Assembly: GCA_036245525.1 (NCBI GenBank) | Contig: BTPG01000001.1 | Location: 221,814,774-221,878,773 of the forward strand | Length of the DNA: 64,000 nucleotides | Direction of reading: 5' to 3' | Origin: Semisulcospira habei | Taxonomy: Eukaryota; Mollusca; Gastropoda; Semisulcospiridae | Shown here: positions 1-12,500 of the stretch, one piece after another | Position numbering within the stretch: position 1 is the stretch's first letter | How the letters are laid out: every line of letters starts with the position of its first letter | Position numbers and translations under genes: made by a program | Notes under the pieces: model-generated | What the model was told of the DNA's origin: nothing | What the model saw: the letters and a program-made list of their open reading frames with translations, nothing else | The model's database searches: none

Positions 1-231
1 AATAAAGCTAAGACCATTTAGCAACACACATCCAATATCAAGAGCTACAGGCAGTGCAGACAGTAGGGAGAGTTTTAAAAAGGCAAATACAGGTGAATGA
101 ACCTCGGGTAGAGAGAAACACATGCCCCAGAATAGAGAGAAAAACTCACCCTGTGGGGCTGACCAGGGTGACCCTGGGAACTAAAAAGTACCCAACCCCA
201 CCCAAGTCCCCCAGGGCAGACCCGGGTGGGG
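1..231 (-). mobile_element. SINE-like retroposon S1, cut by window edge
   Basis: This matches the SINE-like units at 32860-33235 and 55941-56327 nearly base for base but lacks the first third (+ strand coordinates) because the window starts inside it. Read on the minus strand the unit begins CCCCACCCGGG. No internal polymerase III A/B boxes are evident, so a LINE 3'-end origin is possible. Confidence 0.8.
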
Positions 232-284
232 GGTTTTCATAAAGAAGCATCGATCTATATCTTCATGAGCCAGAGAAGTAGGAA

Positions 285-345
285 CTGGTGAGGATCTATG
301 TCTCTTGCAGTAGTATCATGTTCAGTTCAGCAGTGAATCATTTAA
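285..345. repeat. End of a TTAACCCC-type MITE (family M2 relic)
   Basis: The GAGGATCTATGTCTCTTGCAG block followed by CAGCAGTGAA resembles the right ends of the elements at 15105-15304 and 45786-45991. The left end was not found, so this is a partial copy. Confidence 0.5.
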
Positions 346-405
346 CCCCCTTGTGCATACAGCTATCGGTAGTGTAACAGTACAGATGGCTGCATGCACA
401 ATGGG
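345..405. repeat. Imperfect palindrome, GTGCAT(G)CAG type
   Basis: ACCCCCTTGTGCATACAGC pairs imperfectly with GGCTGCATGCACAATGGG. It is related to the perfect palindrome at 9296-9349. Its near edge is about 12 bp past the donor of mTOR local exon 9 in the sense of transcription. Confidence 0.6.
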
Positions 406-418
406 CTTAGTATGTTAC

Positions 419-586
419 CTTTCCTGTAATGACGCGTTCGTGGGACTGGTCGTGAAGGAAGATACGCAGCACCATGGGTACAATATGCGGGATGAAAACT
501 CGAAACTCCATACCCAACGCCATTGCAATCTGCTCTATCAACAGGATTATGGTGTTCTGCATCTGGGGCTTGGTCGACCACACTTC
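419..586 (-). CDS. MTOR: mTOR local exon 9 (168 bp)
   Basis: Fifty-six codons, phase 0 at both ends. It encodes [18 protein letters not shown] and ends HERVITGK. The acceptor is TGTCTTGCAG and the donor GTAACA. The intron before it (7,050 bp) is occupied by DIRS copy A. The next exon lies beyond the left window edge. Confidence 0.95.
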
Positions 587-3500
587 CTGCAAGACACAAA
601 TAGATGGAAATGATTCTGCGATGCATTTTCTACAAATGAAATCTTAAATCCAAAGCTGAGGTTTCTCCTCTGACGAATGCAGCACACTTCAGGTGATTAA
701 TATCAATGATGACAGTTCAAGGGTAGTGCATTAATAGCTTGGCACCTCCAAGTGCCAAGCTATTCTGGCATCAACCTTGATCTATCATGGTTGGTAGCGA
801 GTAGCGAGCCAGGGCTTAATGGATGAACAGTTTGTAGATTGTGTCACTTCTTTTCCCTTTTGGTCAAGAAACCACCTGGTTTCAAATACATGATGGTGAA
901 CTAAAACCATCAGCCTGGTCTAAATAAAAATTAATTTTTCTTTAAAATGTATTTTTTCAAAAAATACTTACCGATGACATTACTAATTGGAACCTTCGCT
1001 TAGCCCAAAAAAAAAACCTTACTGTGTGTTCCTCATACCAAGGGAGGCAACCACTAACCCTCCAACCCCGAGTGGTCTCCCGTACTCCCTTATCCGGTGG
1101 CGCTAACACCCTTTTCCCGCCAGTGACTGAGTCTAGCTCCACTGCGGCAAGCGGGGAAGGAGGGAGGGACCTCTCAGTAATGTCATCGGTAAGTATTTTC
1201 GAAAAAATACATTTTAAAGAAAAATTAATTTATTTTCTCAAAATCATTACCGATGACATTACTAATTGGAATTACGAAAAGGAGGAGGGTGCCGCTAGTT
1301 TGGAACTGCCCCAAAACCTGCGAAGCGAGCCGACTATTGAGGCCCCTCCCAATGCGCCCACTCCCGATAATTTTAGCTAGACGTACCTATGGTGCCTGCG
1401 GCGCCGGGAGGGAGTGTTGCGCTGCCGAGATGTCCCCCACCAGGTCAAGGTTGGTGCGCTGGCTGGATAAGTCTCTTAGGTAAAAGCGGGCGAAGGTAGA
1501 CTCAGCCCGCCAACCCACGGCCACCACAATGTCTTTCACTGCACAGTTTCTGTCAAGAGCAATACTCGCTGCCACTGCTCGGACTTCATGAGCCCAGATG
1601 CGCATTGTTTTGGCTTGTTCTGGTGCGAGGTCTTTATAAGCCTCACGGATAACCCAACATATCCAAGACGAGATAGTTTGCGCTGAAATATCTCGTCTGC
1701 CCTGAGCCAAGGGCAGGAAAAGGCATGAGCGTCCTTGTCTTAGTGGCTTAGTTCTGTGCAGATAAACTTTAAGAGCCCTAACAGGGTCCTGAAGTCGACA
1801 GTCCCGTGTCTGATCTCTAGCCCTGAGTGGTCGAACTGTTACGACTTGTGGGGCGACAGTAGGAACTCGGTTCTTAGCCAAAAAGGCAGGGTCAGTGAGC
1901 AGCTGAACCGATCCATCAGCCCTACGTTGGAGACAGGGGGGACGACCTGAAAAGGCGTGTATTTCACTCACTTGTGAGGCTGTGGCAAGTGCAAGTAGGA
2001 AACAGGTCTTCCTAGTAAGATCTCCCAACCTTGCTAATCGTAACGGCTCGAATCTCTTAAGAGTTCAGCCAAGTGAGCACCCAAGACAAGTCCCATCGTG
2101 GAACTAACGAGCGTGAAGTCGGGCGTTGTAGATCAAAATGGGACATAAGATCTGCCAAATCTTTGCAAGCTCCCGGATCGGGTCTTCCCAAGTGTCTATA
2201 TGTGTCTGCCACCATAGCCAGGTAACCGCGAATGGTGATTGGAGCCAACTTCTGTATGACAAAACAGCCACAGGAAGAACTCGGCCAACTGGGGAGTAGT
2301 TAGATCCGTGGGGGAAAGTCGCTCTGCGGTGCACCAGGACTGGAGCACGCGCCACTTTCTTTCATAGACATTAAGAGAGCCTTCTGGCTGTAGAGATAGC
2401 CTCCACTGCAGGACCCGAAAAGCCTCTAGCTGAGAGGGCTTGCCTGACAATCTCCACACGTGTAGCAACAGCCGTTCCGGGCACGGGTGAAAAAGATGCC
2501 GTTTCGGTTGTTTTAGCATTGTACTCGGAGTGGGAAGTAACATAGGCGGATCCGTCGCCAGAGCCAGGAGATCGGTGGTCCAGCTCTTGGCCCAGTTGAA
2601 AGGGGCCAGTAGTATCATAATAGTGTTGCTGCCCCTGAGTTTCTGAATGATCTTCGGAACCAGAACTGTGGGAGGAAATGCATATGCCTGGAGTCCTTCC
2701 CACAAAATGGATAGCGCGTCCACGGCCCAGGTTAGTGGATCCGGCATGGGGGAGACGAACAGGGGAAGCTTGTTGTTCCATCTCGTGGCAAAAAGATCGA
2801 TCATCGGTGTCTCTCAACGTGCGCAGAGTAGCTGGAAGATATCTGGCCTCAGAGACCACTCCGTGTGAAGCATCTGACCCCGCCGAGAGAGAGCATCCGC
2901 CAGAACGTTTAGGTGTCCCAGAATGTGTCGCGCCCGAAGGGTAATGCACCGGTCTCTGCACCAAAGGAAGATTTGACATACGAGAATGCAGAGAGAGGGT
3001 GCGTGCGTCCCTCCCTGGTTCTGAATGTAAGCAATGACTGTTGAGTTGTCGGAGAGCACGAGCACCGCGTGTTGCGTTAGTCGATCTTCCCAAGCGATGA
3101 GTGCTAGCCACACCGCTTTCATCTCCAGCCAATTGATATGTCTGCCTGCCTCTACTTCTGTCCAAAGGCCTGAGGTCGTGGTAAACTGTGTTAACAGGTG
3201 GGCTCCCCAACCTGAGTTGCTCGCATCCGTGCAGATCGAAAGGTGAGGCGGCGGGAAGAAGAGGGGAATCCCTGACACTAGCCAAGAACTGTCCGTCCAA
3301 CACCACAGATGAGACTGTACTAACTCCGTTGTTGGGACCGAGGTCTCCAGATTGCCCGAGGAGGGGCGCCAATGTAGGAGTAGGTGAAGCTGAATCGGTC
3401 GTACATACAGCCTGCCTAGAATAAGGAGATCCGCTGCCAAGCTTAGCAGGCCTAACAGGCGAAGCCAGGACCTGGCCGGGAGTGCTTTCGCGCGAACCGC

Positions 3501-6500
3501 TGCAAGCGCTGCTTCCCTTACAGTCCGAATCCGTCCCTCCGGTAGTCTCACTCGATTTAGATCTGTTAGAAACTCCATCCCCAGGTGGACAAAATGGCGA
3601 GACGGTACCAAATTGGACTTGCCTCCATTGACTAGGAATCCCAGATGACGGAAAAGTGCTAACAGGCCATCTCTGTCGGCCTCCAAAAGACTCGCCACCT
3701 GATTCCGTAACAGCAAGTCGTCCAGGTAGTTGGACGTCGGACTGGAAGCTGTCTGTCGGAACCTTGTCATCACTCCGTCCATAATCCTGGTAAAAATCCA
3801 CGGGCTAAGGTTCAGTCCGAAAGGTAGGGCCCAAAACTGGTAAACAATCCCTTGAAAGGCAAATCGTAGGTAACGCCGCGAGGCCGGATGGATGGGAACA
3901 TGCAGATAAGCATCTGCGAGATCTAGGCTTACTGCAAAGTCGTGAGGACCTACCGCTGCTCGCAGTGCTCTGGCCGTCTCCATCTTGGAAGTGTGGTGCC
4001 ACAATGAATTTGTTTAAAGCCGAAAGATCTATGATCGGCCTCCATTCCCCCCCTGGTTTCGGTACGAGGAAGAGACGACTGTAGAAAGCGGGGGAGTCGC
4101 AATGCAGGACCACCTCCGTGGCCTCCTTGTGCAAAAGTGCCTCCACTTCGCTCTGTAACGCTGTCGCCCTGTCTCGTTCTACAGGTACTTGCGTCCAAAC
4201 GGGGGAGTGTCTCAGTGGAGAGGGAGACTGGAAGGAGATCCTCACGCCCTCCGTCACTGCTGAGAGGATCAAAGGGTCGTCCGAAAAAAGCTGTTTCCAG
4301 GCTCCGCTGTGAAGAGCTAACCTCCCCCCGACCGGAGACCCCGCAGGTATCGGTGGGAGGTTCGGGGGCAGGTCAGCGCGCCCGGCCGCGGCCCCGCTGC
4401 CGAAAGCCTCTGGACCAGGGAGTGGAGGGTACGGGGAAGGCACGCGAACGCGCCAGAAGGGAGAAGGCTCTGCCACGGCCTCGGGGCTGTCGGGAAGAGG
4501 AGGGTCTGAAGAACCACAGGGCGTGACCCACGGTTCTGCGGGCTTACTGAAAGCGAGCTGAGACTACTTTAGTTGGTGCTGGCCACAGATCCTTGTTGGA
4601 CTCCCGTGCCTCCTGCCACGTCGGTCCGAACAGCAGGTTGCCACCCAAAGGTGCCAGTCGCAATTGTGCCTTCACAGAAGCAGGAAGTGTAGTGCACCTT
4701 TTCAACAGCTCGTCCCGTCGTAAGAGATCGCAATTCGCCTCCGCCGCCATGGCGTTAACCGAAGCATGGAAGGCCGCTCTATTCGCCGCAACCAATACCA
4801 TGTGGATTTCCCGTAAGGGCGCTGAAGCGTCAAGATCCCAGGGTTCTCCATCTTCCTGACCACTGACTGTGTCGCCATCTCAAGAAACCCGGTGCACGCC
4901 AGGGAATTCCGAACCATTACGGCGGACTTGTCCAGTCCTCCCGAAAGGAACGCTGAGTTAATCCTGCTTGGACGCAAGCTTCCTTGTCCGCCGTAGGAAG
5001 AGAGCAGTTGAATGCCTGGGAGTGCCCTGCATACCAGTCTTGCCGGAAATCCACGTCGATTCCTACCGGCCAACGCCTGTCATGGAAGAATCCCTGCTCT
5101 CCAATTTTGTCCGTGCGAAGGTCCCTGAAACCTGCCAGTTGAGGCAGAGTCTTGATGCGCTTGGTCTGCCAAGATGTGTCGACCATCGCCACTGCCTTCC
5201 TCTTTACAGGTGGAGAAGGTGGGCAGTGTTCCGGCGGGAGAAAAGCAGCAATGAGGCGAGCCGCTTCATGTAAATCCCGACGAGTAGAAGACATTGAAGT
5301 TATGTCGACTGCGATGCTGGGGATAGGAGAACGCCATCCCGGAGAAGACGGTGTATCCTCCTCGTCGATTGAATCCTCCGGATGAAGACTAAGTGCCTCC
5401 TCGTCCACAGCCGCGCACCTAGCAAAGGAAGCAGTAGTGGTAGGTCCCAGTGTCGACCGGAACAAAGTCTCTGCCGGGCGTCTGTAATCCTGGTCTATGG
5501 AAGATCGATGAGGACTGCTCCGATCCCGCTGAGAAGTCGTCTCAGGCCACCGGCTGTCCCCAGAGTGTACGCCCTGCTGTCGACGAACCTGTTCCTCCTT
5601 CTGTGCGCGAAGGCTGTCCCAACTGTCCGCCGATCTGTTGCGCCTGGTTGCAGACTGCGCATCCCGTTGTCGCGACAAAGTCCGTTGGCGCGAGACGTAA
5701 GAACTGGACTTCCGTTCCGATGACGAAGATCGAGAAGGCGAGATGTCCACTCTAATGAGGTCTCTGTCCCGCGTCGACGCAAAACGCTGCGCCCATTCAT
5801 CCGAATGCGAAGAACGAAATCTTTGGTCCTTACGAGTTTTGAGGGTCCGCTGTGCATAGATAATATCTCTCTCTTTACTCTCTCTACGCCGGCTGATAGA
5901 ATTGACCATACTGGTCCGCTCTCGAAGGAGGTTAACATCGCCAGTGGAATGCCAGTGGCGCCACTCTCTATTTGTAGACCCCAAATTTTCTCTTTCTCTT
6001 AACTTACCATGAGATTTATCAACATTGCGCTTTGATATCCTGTCCCCCTCAGAGTGAGTCCCCAAAGGTGTGGCCCTGTCCAGGCGCTGGTCCAGCCTAC
6101 GGCAGAAGGGCTCTCTCCAGTCCGACGGGGGGTCCCCCGCTTCTGCTGCCCGAGTTCTCTTATTGCCAGGAGGGCTACTGTTTGACCTAACAATCTCTGC
6201 GGGGGGGGGGACCGAGCTCTCAAAGGCCTTACTAAATCACAGGGTGGCGAACCCCTGCCTGGCCTGTCTCCCCTTCTGTGGATTGAAGGGTACAAAAGAG
6301 CTTTCGGTGCTGTGCGGGATGGCGGATCCCTACGGCTGCTACTAGGCTCAATCGTCTGCGTAGGACGAGGCAGCACTGCACGAGGCACCGGTGGGGGCAG
6401 CAGGACCCGTTTATGCGCTGACACACAAACCGATATCTGAAATTGCACGACTATGGCTCACATTCAAAAGTAAGGCAGCGCCTATGCGCCCCGGCCTTTC

Positions 6501-9500
6501 TCTCCGGTAAAAGGCCCAAAGTTGTGACCAACAGTCTTCTTTCCAAGAAGTGCAAATTGTGCACGGTCTACTGGAAGAACAGCCTGAGCAGGGAAAACAA
6601 ATATCATGCACATCACTGGGCCATTGAAAATCGCCACACCTGGTGCAAGACCTCACTTGAACACTGTAACACAAGACATAGGTCTTGCGAGTGCTCGGAG
6701 CCTGACGTATGGTCCGAGTTCCTGACCGGTCGCGAACAAACAAATTCGCAAATTACGAAATTCGACAAATGCCGTAGCCTGGTCAAAATACCAGCTGAGG
6801 CAGTAACCGACTCTTTACCTGTCCATTTTGAAATAGAATCGCACAAATTCGAGAATTGTGAAATTCGGAAAATGCTGTCGCCCGGTCAAAACACCAGTTG
6901 AGGAGTAACCGAAGCTTTACCTGTCCATTTTGGAATCGAATCCCACAACCAACACCAGAAAAGAGTAATCCTTCTTTTTATAATCTTTTCCTTCCTAAAA
7001 AAGGACCCAGAATCACACAAAACGAAGTTCTCCACGTAGTTCCACACAGTGTAAGGTCGGAGCACGAGGTGCATACGACCGGTCGAAACTGAGCTAGCGA
7101 AGTCACTGGCGGGAAAAGGGTGTTAGCGCCACCGGATAAGGGAGTACGGGAGACCACGCGGGGTTGGAGGGTTAGGGCCCCCCCCCCCCCCCCCACCCTA
7201 GTGGTTGCCTCCCTTGGTTTGAGGAACACACAATAGGGTTTTTTGGGGGGCTAAAATTATGAGCTAAGCGAAGGTTCCGAATAGTAATGTCATCGGTAAT
7301 GATTTTGAGAAATAAAATCCTGGACTACTGTTCATAACAGCAGACAGTCATGTATAATAATGTTTACAGTAGAGGTGACTGGTTTTTAACTTCCAGTACC
7401 ATGTTTGTTGTTTATGTCTGCGATTCCATTTTACTGATTACTTTATTCAGCGTCTAAGTGTGTGTGTTTAGTCGAATGCGGATGTACATGTCCTGTACTA
7501 TATCTGTACATCTATTTTACTTTTTTAGTGTCTAATGCAATGGCAATTGTTTGTGTGAATGAATGTGAAGCAGACATTCAGTTTCTCAACTTGGGATTAA
7601 TAAAGTATTATCATCTTATCTGTTAGTTTGACTTACTGTGATCAAATTGAAGATGTCGTCCAGATATGGCTTGATGTGTCTCTTAACGATGGCTATGATT
7701 ACACCCAGTTGTTGGAACAAAAACTGCAAACAAAAAAAATCAACAATGAATTGTAATCAAGAAAAAGTTCTAAAGACCCAAGTTCTCTCTCAGACACTCA
7801 GTGCCTTGTCCTCTTCTATCCCTTGCATAGAACTGGTGTATTACCTGTTCAAGTGCTCATCAATCAAAACACTCATTCTATCTCAAATTACACAGAAAGA
7901 AAAAAGCCTCACCTAATGCACCACGTCTAGTATAATATATATATGTGTATGATTACTGCTCAGGTAACCCTTATCATTCGGAATACACCAGTGTGTGAAA
8001 TAATTTTGACTAAAATAGTTTAAGGATAGTGCCAGAATAGCTTGGTGCCTCTAGGTGCCAAGCTATTGTGGCACCACCCTTGAACTAAAGCCATTGGTAT
8101 TGTAAGTATTATAATGTAGCTTGCATATGGCATGGTACACATTTGAAGCTTTTAGCCTCAGTATGATATGGGTTAACTAAAACCCCAAAAATTCACAGTG
8201 GAACCCCATGCCAAAAATAGTGAAGGAATGTGGCAGGAAATGCAGCCAGATAAACATGACCAACAGCAAGATTAGCAAGACTGGGAACTGAGGGTTCAAG
8301 CCAGTGATCCAAAACCAGCTGGGCCCTAAAGAGAGGCAACTTTACTGTTGCCTTTTTATCACCCTCAGGTTGAATCCTCAAGTGCTCATAGGCCAAGATT
8401 ACACTGATTCCTAAAGTGAAGCTGCTTATAAGAGTTGACAAAAAAAAATAAAACGTTTGTTGGTACAGTAGAGCAGTAACTCTTTCACCTTCTTGACTGT
8501 TGATAGTGCTTTTTGTCAAGGTGACTTGTGCAGGAATCGCCTCCACAAACAGCGCTACTGACAGTCAAAGGGTTAAGTAGTATGTATCCTGAATCACGCT
8601 TCCAAACTGTTGACAATCCACACCCTTCACTCTTCTCACCTCGCTGAAATTGGCCTCTGCAGACCGGATGACGGCAAGATAGGCGGGAATGACCTGGTGG
8701 ACGTAGGGCACGCACTTCAGACCCAGCGACTTAAAGATGAAGGTGATGGCCTGCACCACCATAGTGTGGTGAATGTTCAGGCCCGGGTCGCGGATGATCC
8801 TCATGAGTGACCCAATGGCCACAGCCGGGTAGAACTCCTCCAAGGTGGCACTGGCTCCCATGTTGGCCAGCATCTCCATGGCATCAAAGTCTGCAAATAC
8901 GGATGCGGAAAATATCACTGCAATTATCAGCCTCTGCATTACCAATGGACACACATAATGTTTCTAAAATCACAACAAATTCAACACCAACAACCTCATT
9001 CATCCAAGGACTTGTGAGCCAACTGCTAACATCAACCTAAGGATCTTTTACTCACTGGGTGTACACTTGGAATGCACAGACATGTCTGTGACATATCTGA
9101 TTCTGCAGTTCAAGGGTGCGCATGATGCTGAGTGCTATTTCGAAGTATCATAAAGTGTTATCAATATAAACTTAGTACCGTGGGTGCCCCCAAACATTAC
9201 AACTACATAAAGCAGCGGGCTCTAATATTCAAACACACCACAAGTAGCTGAACTGCTGTAATGAAATTTCTCAGATGAAAACAAATCGTCACTTAAACCC
9301 CCTTGTGCATGCAGCCAATGGTACCAGTGGCTGCATGCACAAGGGGGTTAAAAGCAAACTAAAGTAACAACTTACCACCATCATCCTTCTTCTTCTCTGA
9401 TTTGCTGACTGCTGCCTCACTGGCTTTGTCCTGTCCAGTGATCATGCGATATTTGTGGGGGTCTAAAGCACCCAGCAAACCCAACACACGAATCACCTAA

Positions 9501-12500
9501 ACAAAAGAATGAAGCAGGCTATGTAATTATCCCCCTAGTGCATGAAGCCACCGGAACAGTTTTCAGTCCGTGACCACATACTAAAAACACCTCGTCTTCA
9601 GCTAAAATATGAATTTTTCTCTAAAATGTATTTTATTTTCTCAAAATCATTACCGATGACATTACTACTAGGAAGCTTTGCTTAGCATATCAATTTTAGC
9701 CCCCAAAACTTTGTTGTGCAAGGAGGCTCCGAGCGCTCGGAAAGGCCTTTGTCCGTCTTATGTTACAGTGCTCAAGGGAGGACGCACCAAGCGTGGCGAT
9801 TTCCAGTCCCCTAGTGTGGCGCACGATGTCTGCCTATCCTGCTCCGGCTGTTCCTCCAGTCAACCTTGCACCCTATACGCGACGTGGAAGGAAGACTATG
9901 GTCGCAGCTGTGGGCGTTCTACCGGAGAGAGAGACCGGCACGCAAGCTGGTAGCAACCTCAGCCTTGGAAGTGAAGCAGAGAAACACCATTTCAGACAAT
10001 ATGTGCTTGTCGGCGCATAAAGGGTCCTGCTGCCCCCACCGGTGCCACGTTTTGAGCTGCCTGGTCCTTCGCGGACGATTGAGCCTACAAGCAACCGACG
10101 GGACTTACCATCCCCTCTAGCACCGAGAGCTCTTTTGCACCTTTCGAGGGCAAGTTATAAAATAAGAGGCCTTCGGTGGTTCGCCATCCTGTTATACAGG
10201 CATTGAGAGCTCGGTCCCCCCGCAAGGAGTTTGTTGGGTCTCACACTCGCCCTCCCGGCAAACAGAGAACCCAGGCAGCAGACGTGGGGGACCACCCCTC
10301 TGAGTTGAGAGCGCCCTCCTGCCGTAGGCCAGACCAGCGCCTGGACAGGGCCACACCTGCGGGACCTCTCTCAGAGTGTGATTGGAGATCAAGACGCCGA
10401 CACAATAAGCCACGGTGTCAGACTTGTTATAAAAATAAGAAAGGAAAAAGAAAAGAAAGCAAGAAAGGATATTCCTCTGTGGTTGTGTGTTGGGTACCTT
10501 GTTCAGAGGATTACTTGGTGTTGGGTCTTGTGGATTACGGGCATTGGGACATGGCAAGGTAAAGCTTCGGTTACTGATTCAGCTGGCGTTTTACCGGGCA
10601 GCGGCATTGACCGTAGAATATGTACGTGACCGACGGGGAACTCGGACCCTCGCAAGGAGGCTCCGAGTGCTCGGAAAGGCCTTTGTCTTATGTTACAGTG
10701 CTCAAGGGAGGACTTGCACCAAGTGTGGCGATTTCCAGTGGCCTAGTGTGGCGCACGATGTCTGCCTACTCTACTCAGGCTGTTCCTTCAGTCGACCTTG
10801 CACCCTATGCGCCTTATGGAAGGAAGACTATGGTTGCAGCTGTGGACATGCTACCGGAGAGAGAGACCGGCATGCAAGCTGGTAGTGACCGCAGCCTTGG
10901 AAGTGAAGCAGAGATACGCCATTTCAGACATCGTGTGCTTGTCGGCGCAAAAAGGGTCCTGCTGCCCCCTCCGGTGCCACGTTTTGAGCTGCCACGTCCT
11001 TTGCGGACGATTGAGCCTACAAGCAGCCGACGGGACTTACCATCCCCTCTAGCACCGAGAGCTCCTTTGCGCCTTTCGAGAGGACAAGTGATAACATAAA
11101 AGAGGCCTGTCGGTGGTTCGCCATCCTATGATATGCAGGCATTGAGAGCTCGGTCCCCCCCCCCCCCCCCCCCAAGGAGTATGTTGGGTCTCACACTTGC
11201 CCTCCCGGCAAACAGAGAACCCAGGCAGCAGACGCGGGGGACCACCCCTCTGAGTTGAGAGCGCCCTCCTGCCATAGACTGGACCAGCGCCTGCAACCTT
11301 CGGGACCTCTCTCAGAGTGGGATCTAGAGTTAGTACAGTCTCATCTCCAGCGTTGGTCGGACAGTGCCTGGCAGACATTGGAGATACCCCTCTTCTCCCC
11401 TCCTCCTCCTCAGCTTTCCTTCTGCACGGACACGAGCCGTTCAGGCTGGGGGGTCCTTCTACTGCCGGAGGTCGCCGCTGCCTCAGGCATATGGACGAAA
11501 GAGCAGACAGGCAGACACATCAACTGGCTGGGATGAAGGTGGTGTGGCTGGCTCTAATCGTTTGGAAGATCGACTCGCGCAAAGGGATGTGCTGGTGCTT
11601 TCCGACAATTCGAAGGTCGTGGCTGACTTTCAGAACCAAGGGGGAACGCGCGCACCCTCCCTCTGCATCCTCGTGTACCAAGTCTTCCTGAAGTGCAGGG
11701 ATCGGGGCGTTACCCTGCAGGCGCGACACGTTCCAGGACATCTCAATGTTCTAGCAGACTCCCTTTCACGTCGAGACCGGATGTTACACACAAAGCGGTC
11801 GCTACGCTCAGATATCTTCCAGCTACTCTGCGCGTGTTGGGAGTCACCTCTGACCTCTTTGCCACAAGATGGAACAGCAAGCTGCTACTGTTCATCTCCC
11901 CCGTACCGGATCTTTAAGCCTGGGCCGTAGATGCGCTCTCCATCACAGACTTGCCTACCTGAAAAAACTGTTGTCAGTACTCCAGGCAGTTAAAAACCAT
12001 ATTATGGCAGTTTTGACCATATTTATTTGTAAACCGGTAAAGATACTACTACTGCTACTATGCATTTTGCTATAAAAGGAGATGTATTTTTACAACATGC
12101 CAGCCATAAATGAGAAAATAATCATTTTCGTGATATACTTTTATTTAATTTAATTGCGTTTATATGTAGGCCTACATTGTGGTTTTTTTCCCCTTTTTCT
12201 TTGATTTTCGCCTTTTTTTTTTTTTCTTTTTTTTTGTTAACATAATTAGAATGACACTTGCCGACTTGGTCACTTTACTGAAGATCGTTTGGTTTTTTTT
12301 TTTACAAACAGTCGATTCATGGTGAATAAAATGCTGCGTAAACCAACCTTGTGCTGTCTGACCTGCATCGATGCTGAACCTTTGGCAGCATTTTCAATCT
12401 TGGCATGGGCTTTGGAGGAAATATGTCTCTCACAATCTTTTTGACCACTATGTGCCACAGTGAAATCTGTTTGGCACAATATGCATCGCGCAAAATCCTG

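Larger units (their letters stand above)
929..7316 (-). mobile_element. DIRS-type retrotransposon copy A
   Basis: A 6.4-kb element in the same direction as mTOR. Inverted terminal repeats at about 945-1125 and 7090-7300 share the CCGATGACATTACTA motif and the region TTAGCGCCACCGGATAAGGG. An internal complementary region at 1176-1263 joins copies of both termini head to head, the hallmark of DIRS elements that replicate through circles. In element order it carries an ORF1 (gag-like), reverse transcriptase plus RNase H, and a tyrosine recombinase, with no DDE integrase and no direct LTRs. All reading frames carry at least one frameshift or stop, so it is dead. A poly-C run interrupts the right ITR near 7178. 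Confidence 0.9.

Noticed and set aside
1..418. A tenth mTOR exon
   Set aside because: No mTOR-like translation found in any frame; the stretch is retroposon and MITE sequence, so the next exon must be further left.
2371..3801. A 476-codon minus-strand open frame
   Set aside because: It overlaps the DIRS A polymerase/RNase H in another frame and shows no motif; the true frame carries YLDD and RNase H boxes.
929..7316. An LTR retrotransposon or retrovirus
   Set aside because: There are no direct long terminal repeats, no DDE integrase and no protease; inverted termini, an internal complementary region and a tyrosine recombinase define DIRS.
8565..8954. Treating the whole 129-codon frame as one coding exon
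   Set aside because: Only 8640-8890 matches mTOR; the ends are intron read through consensus splice sites.
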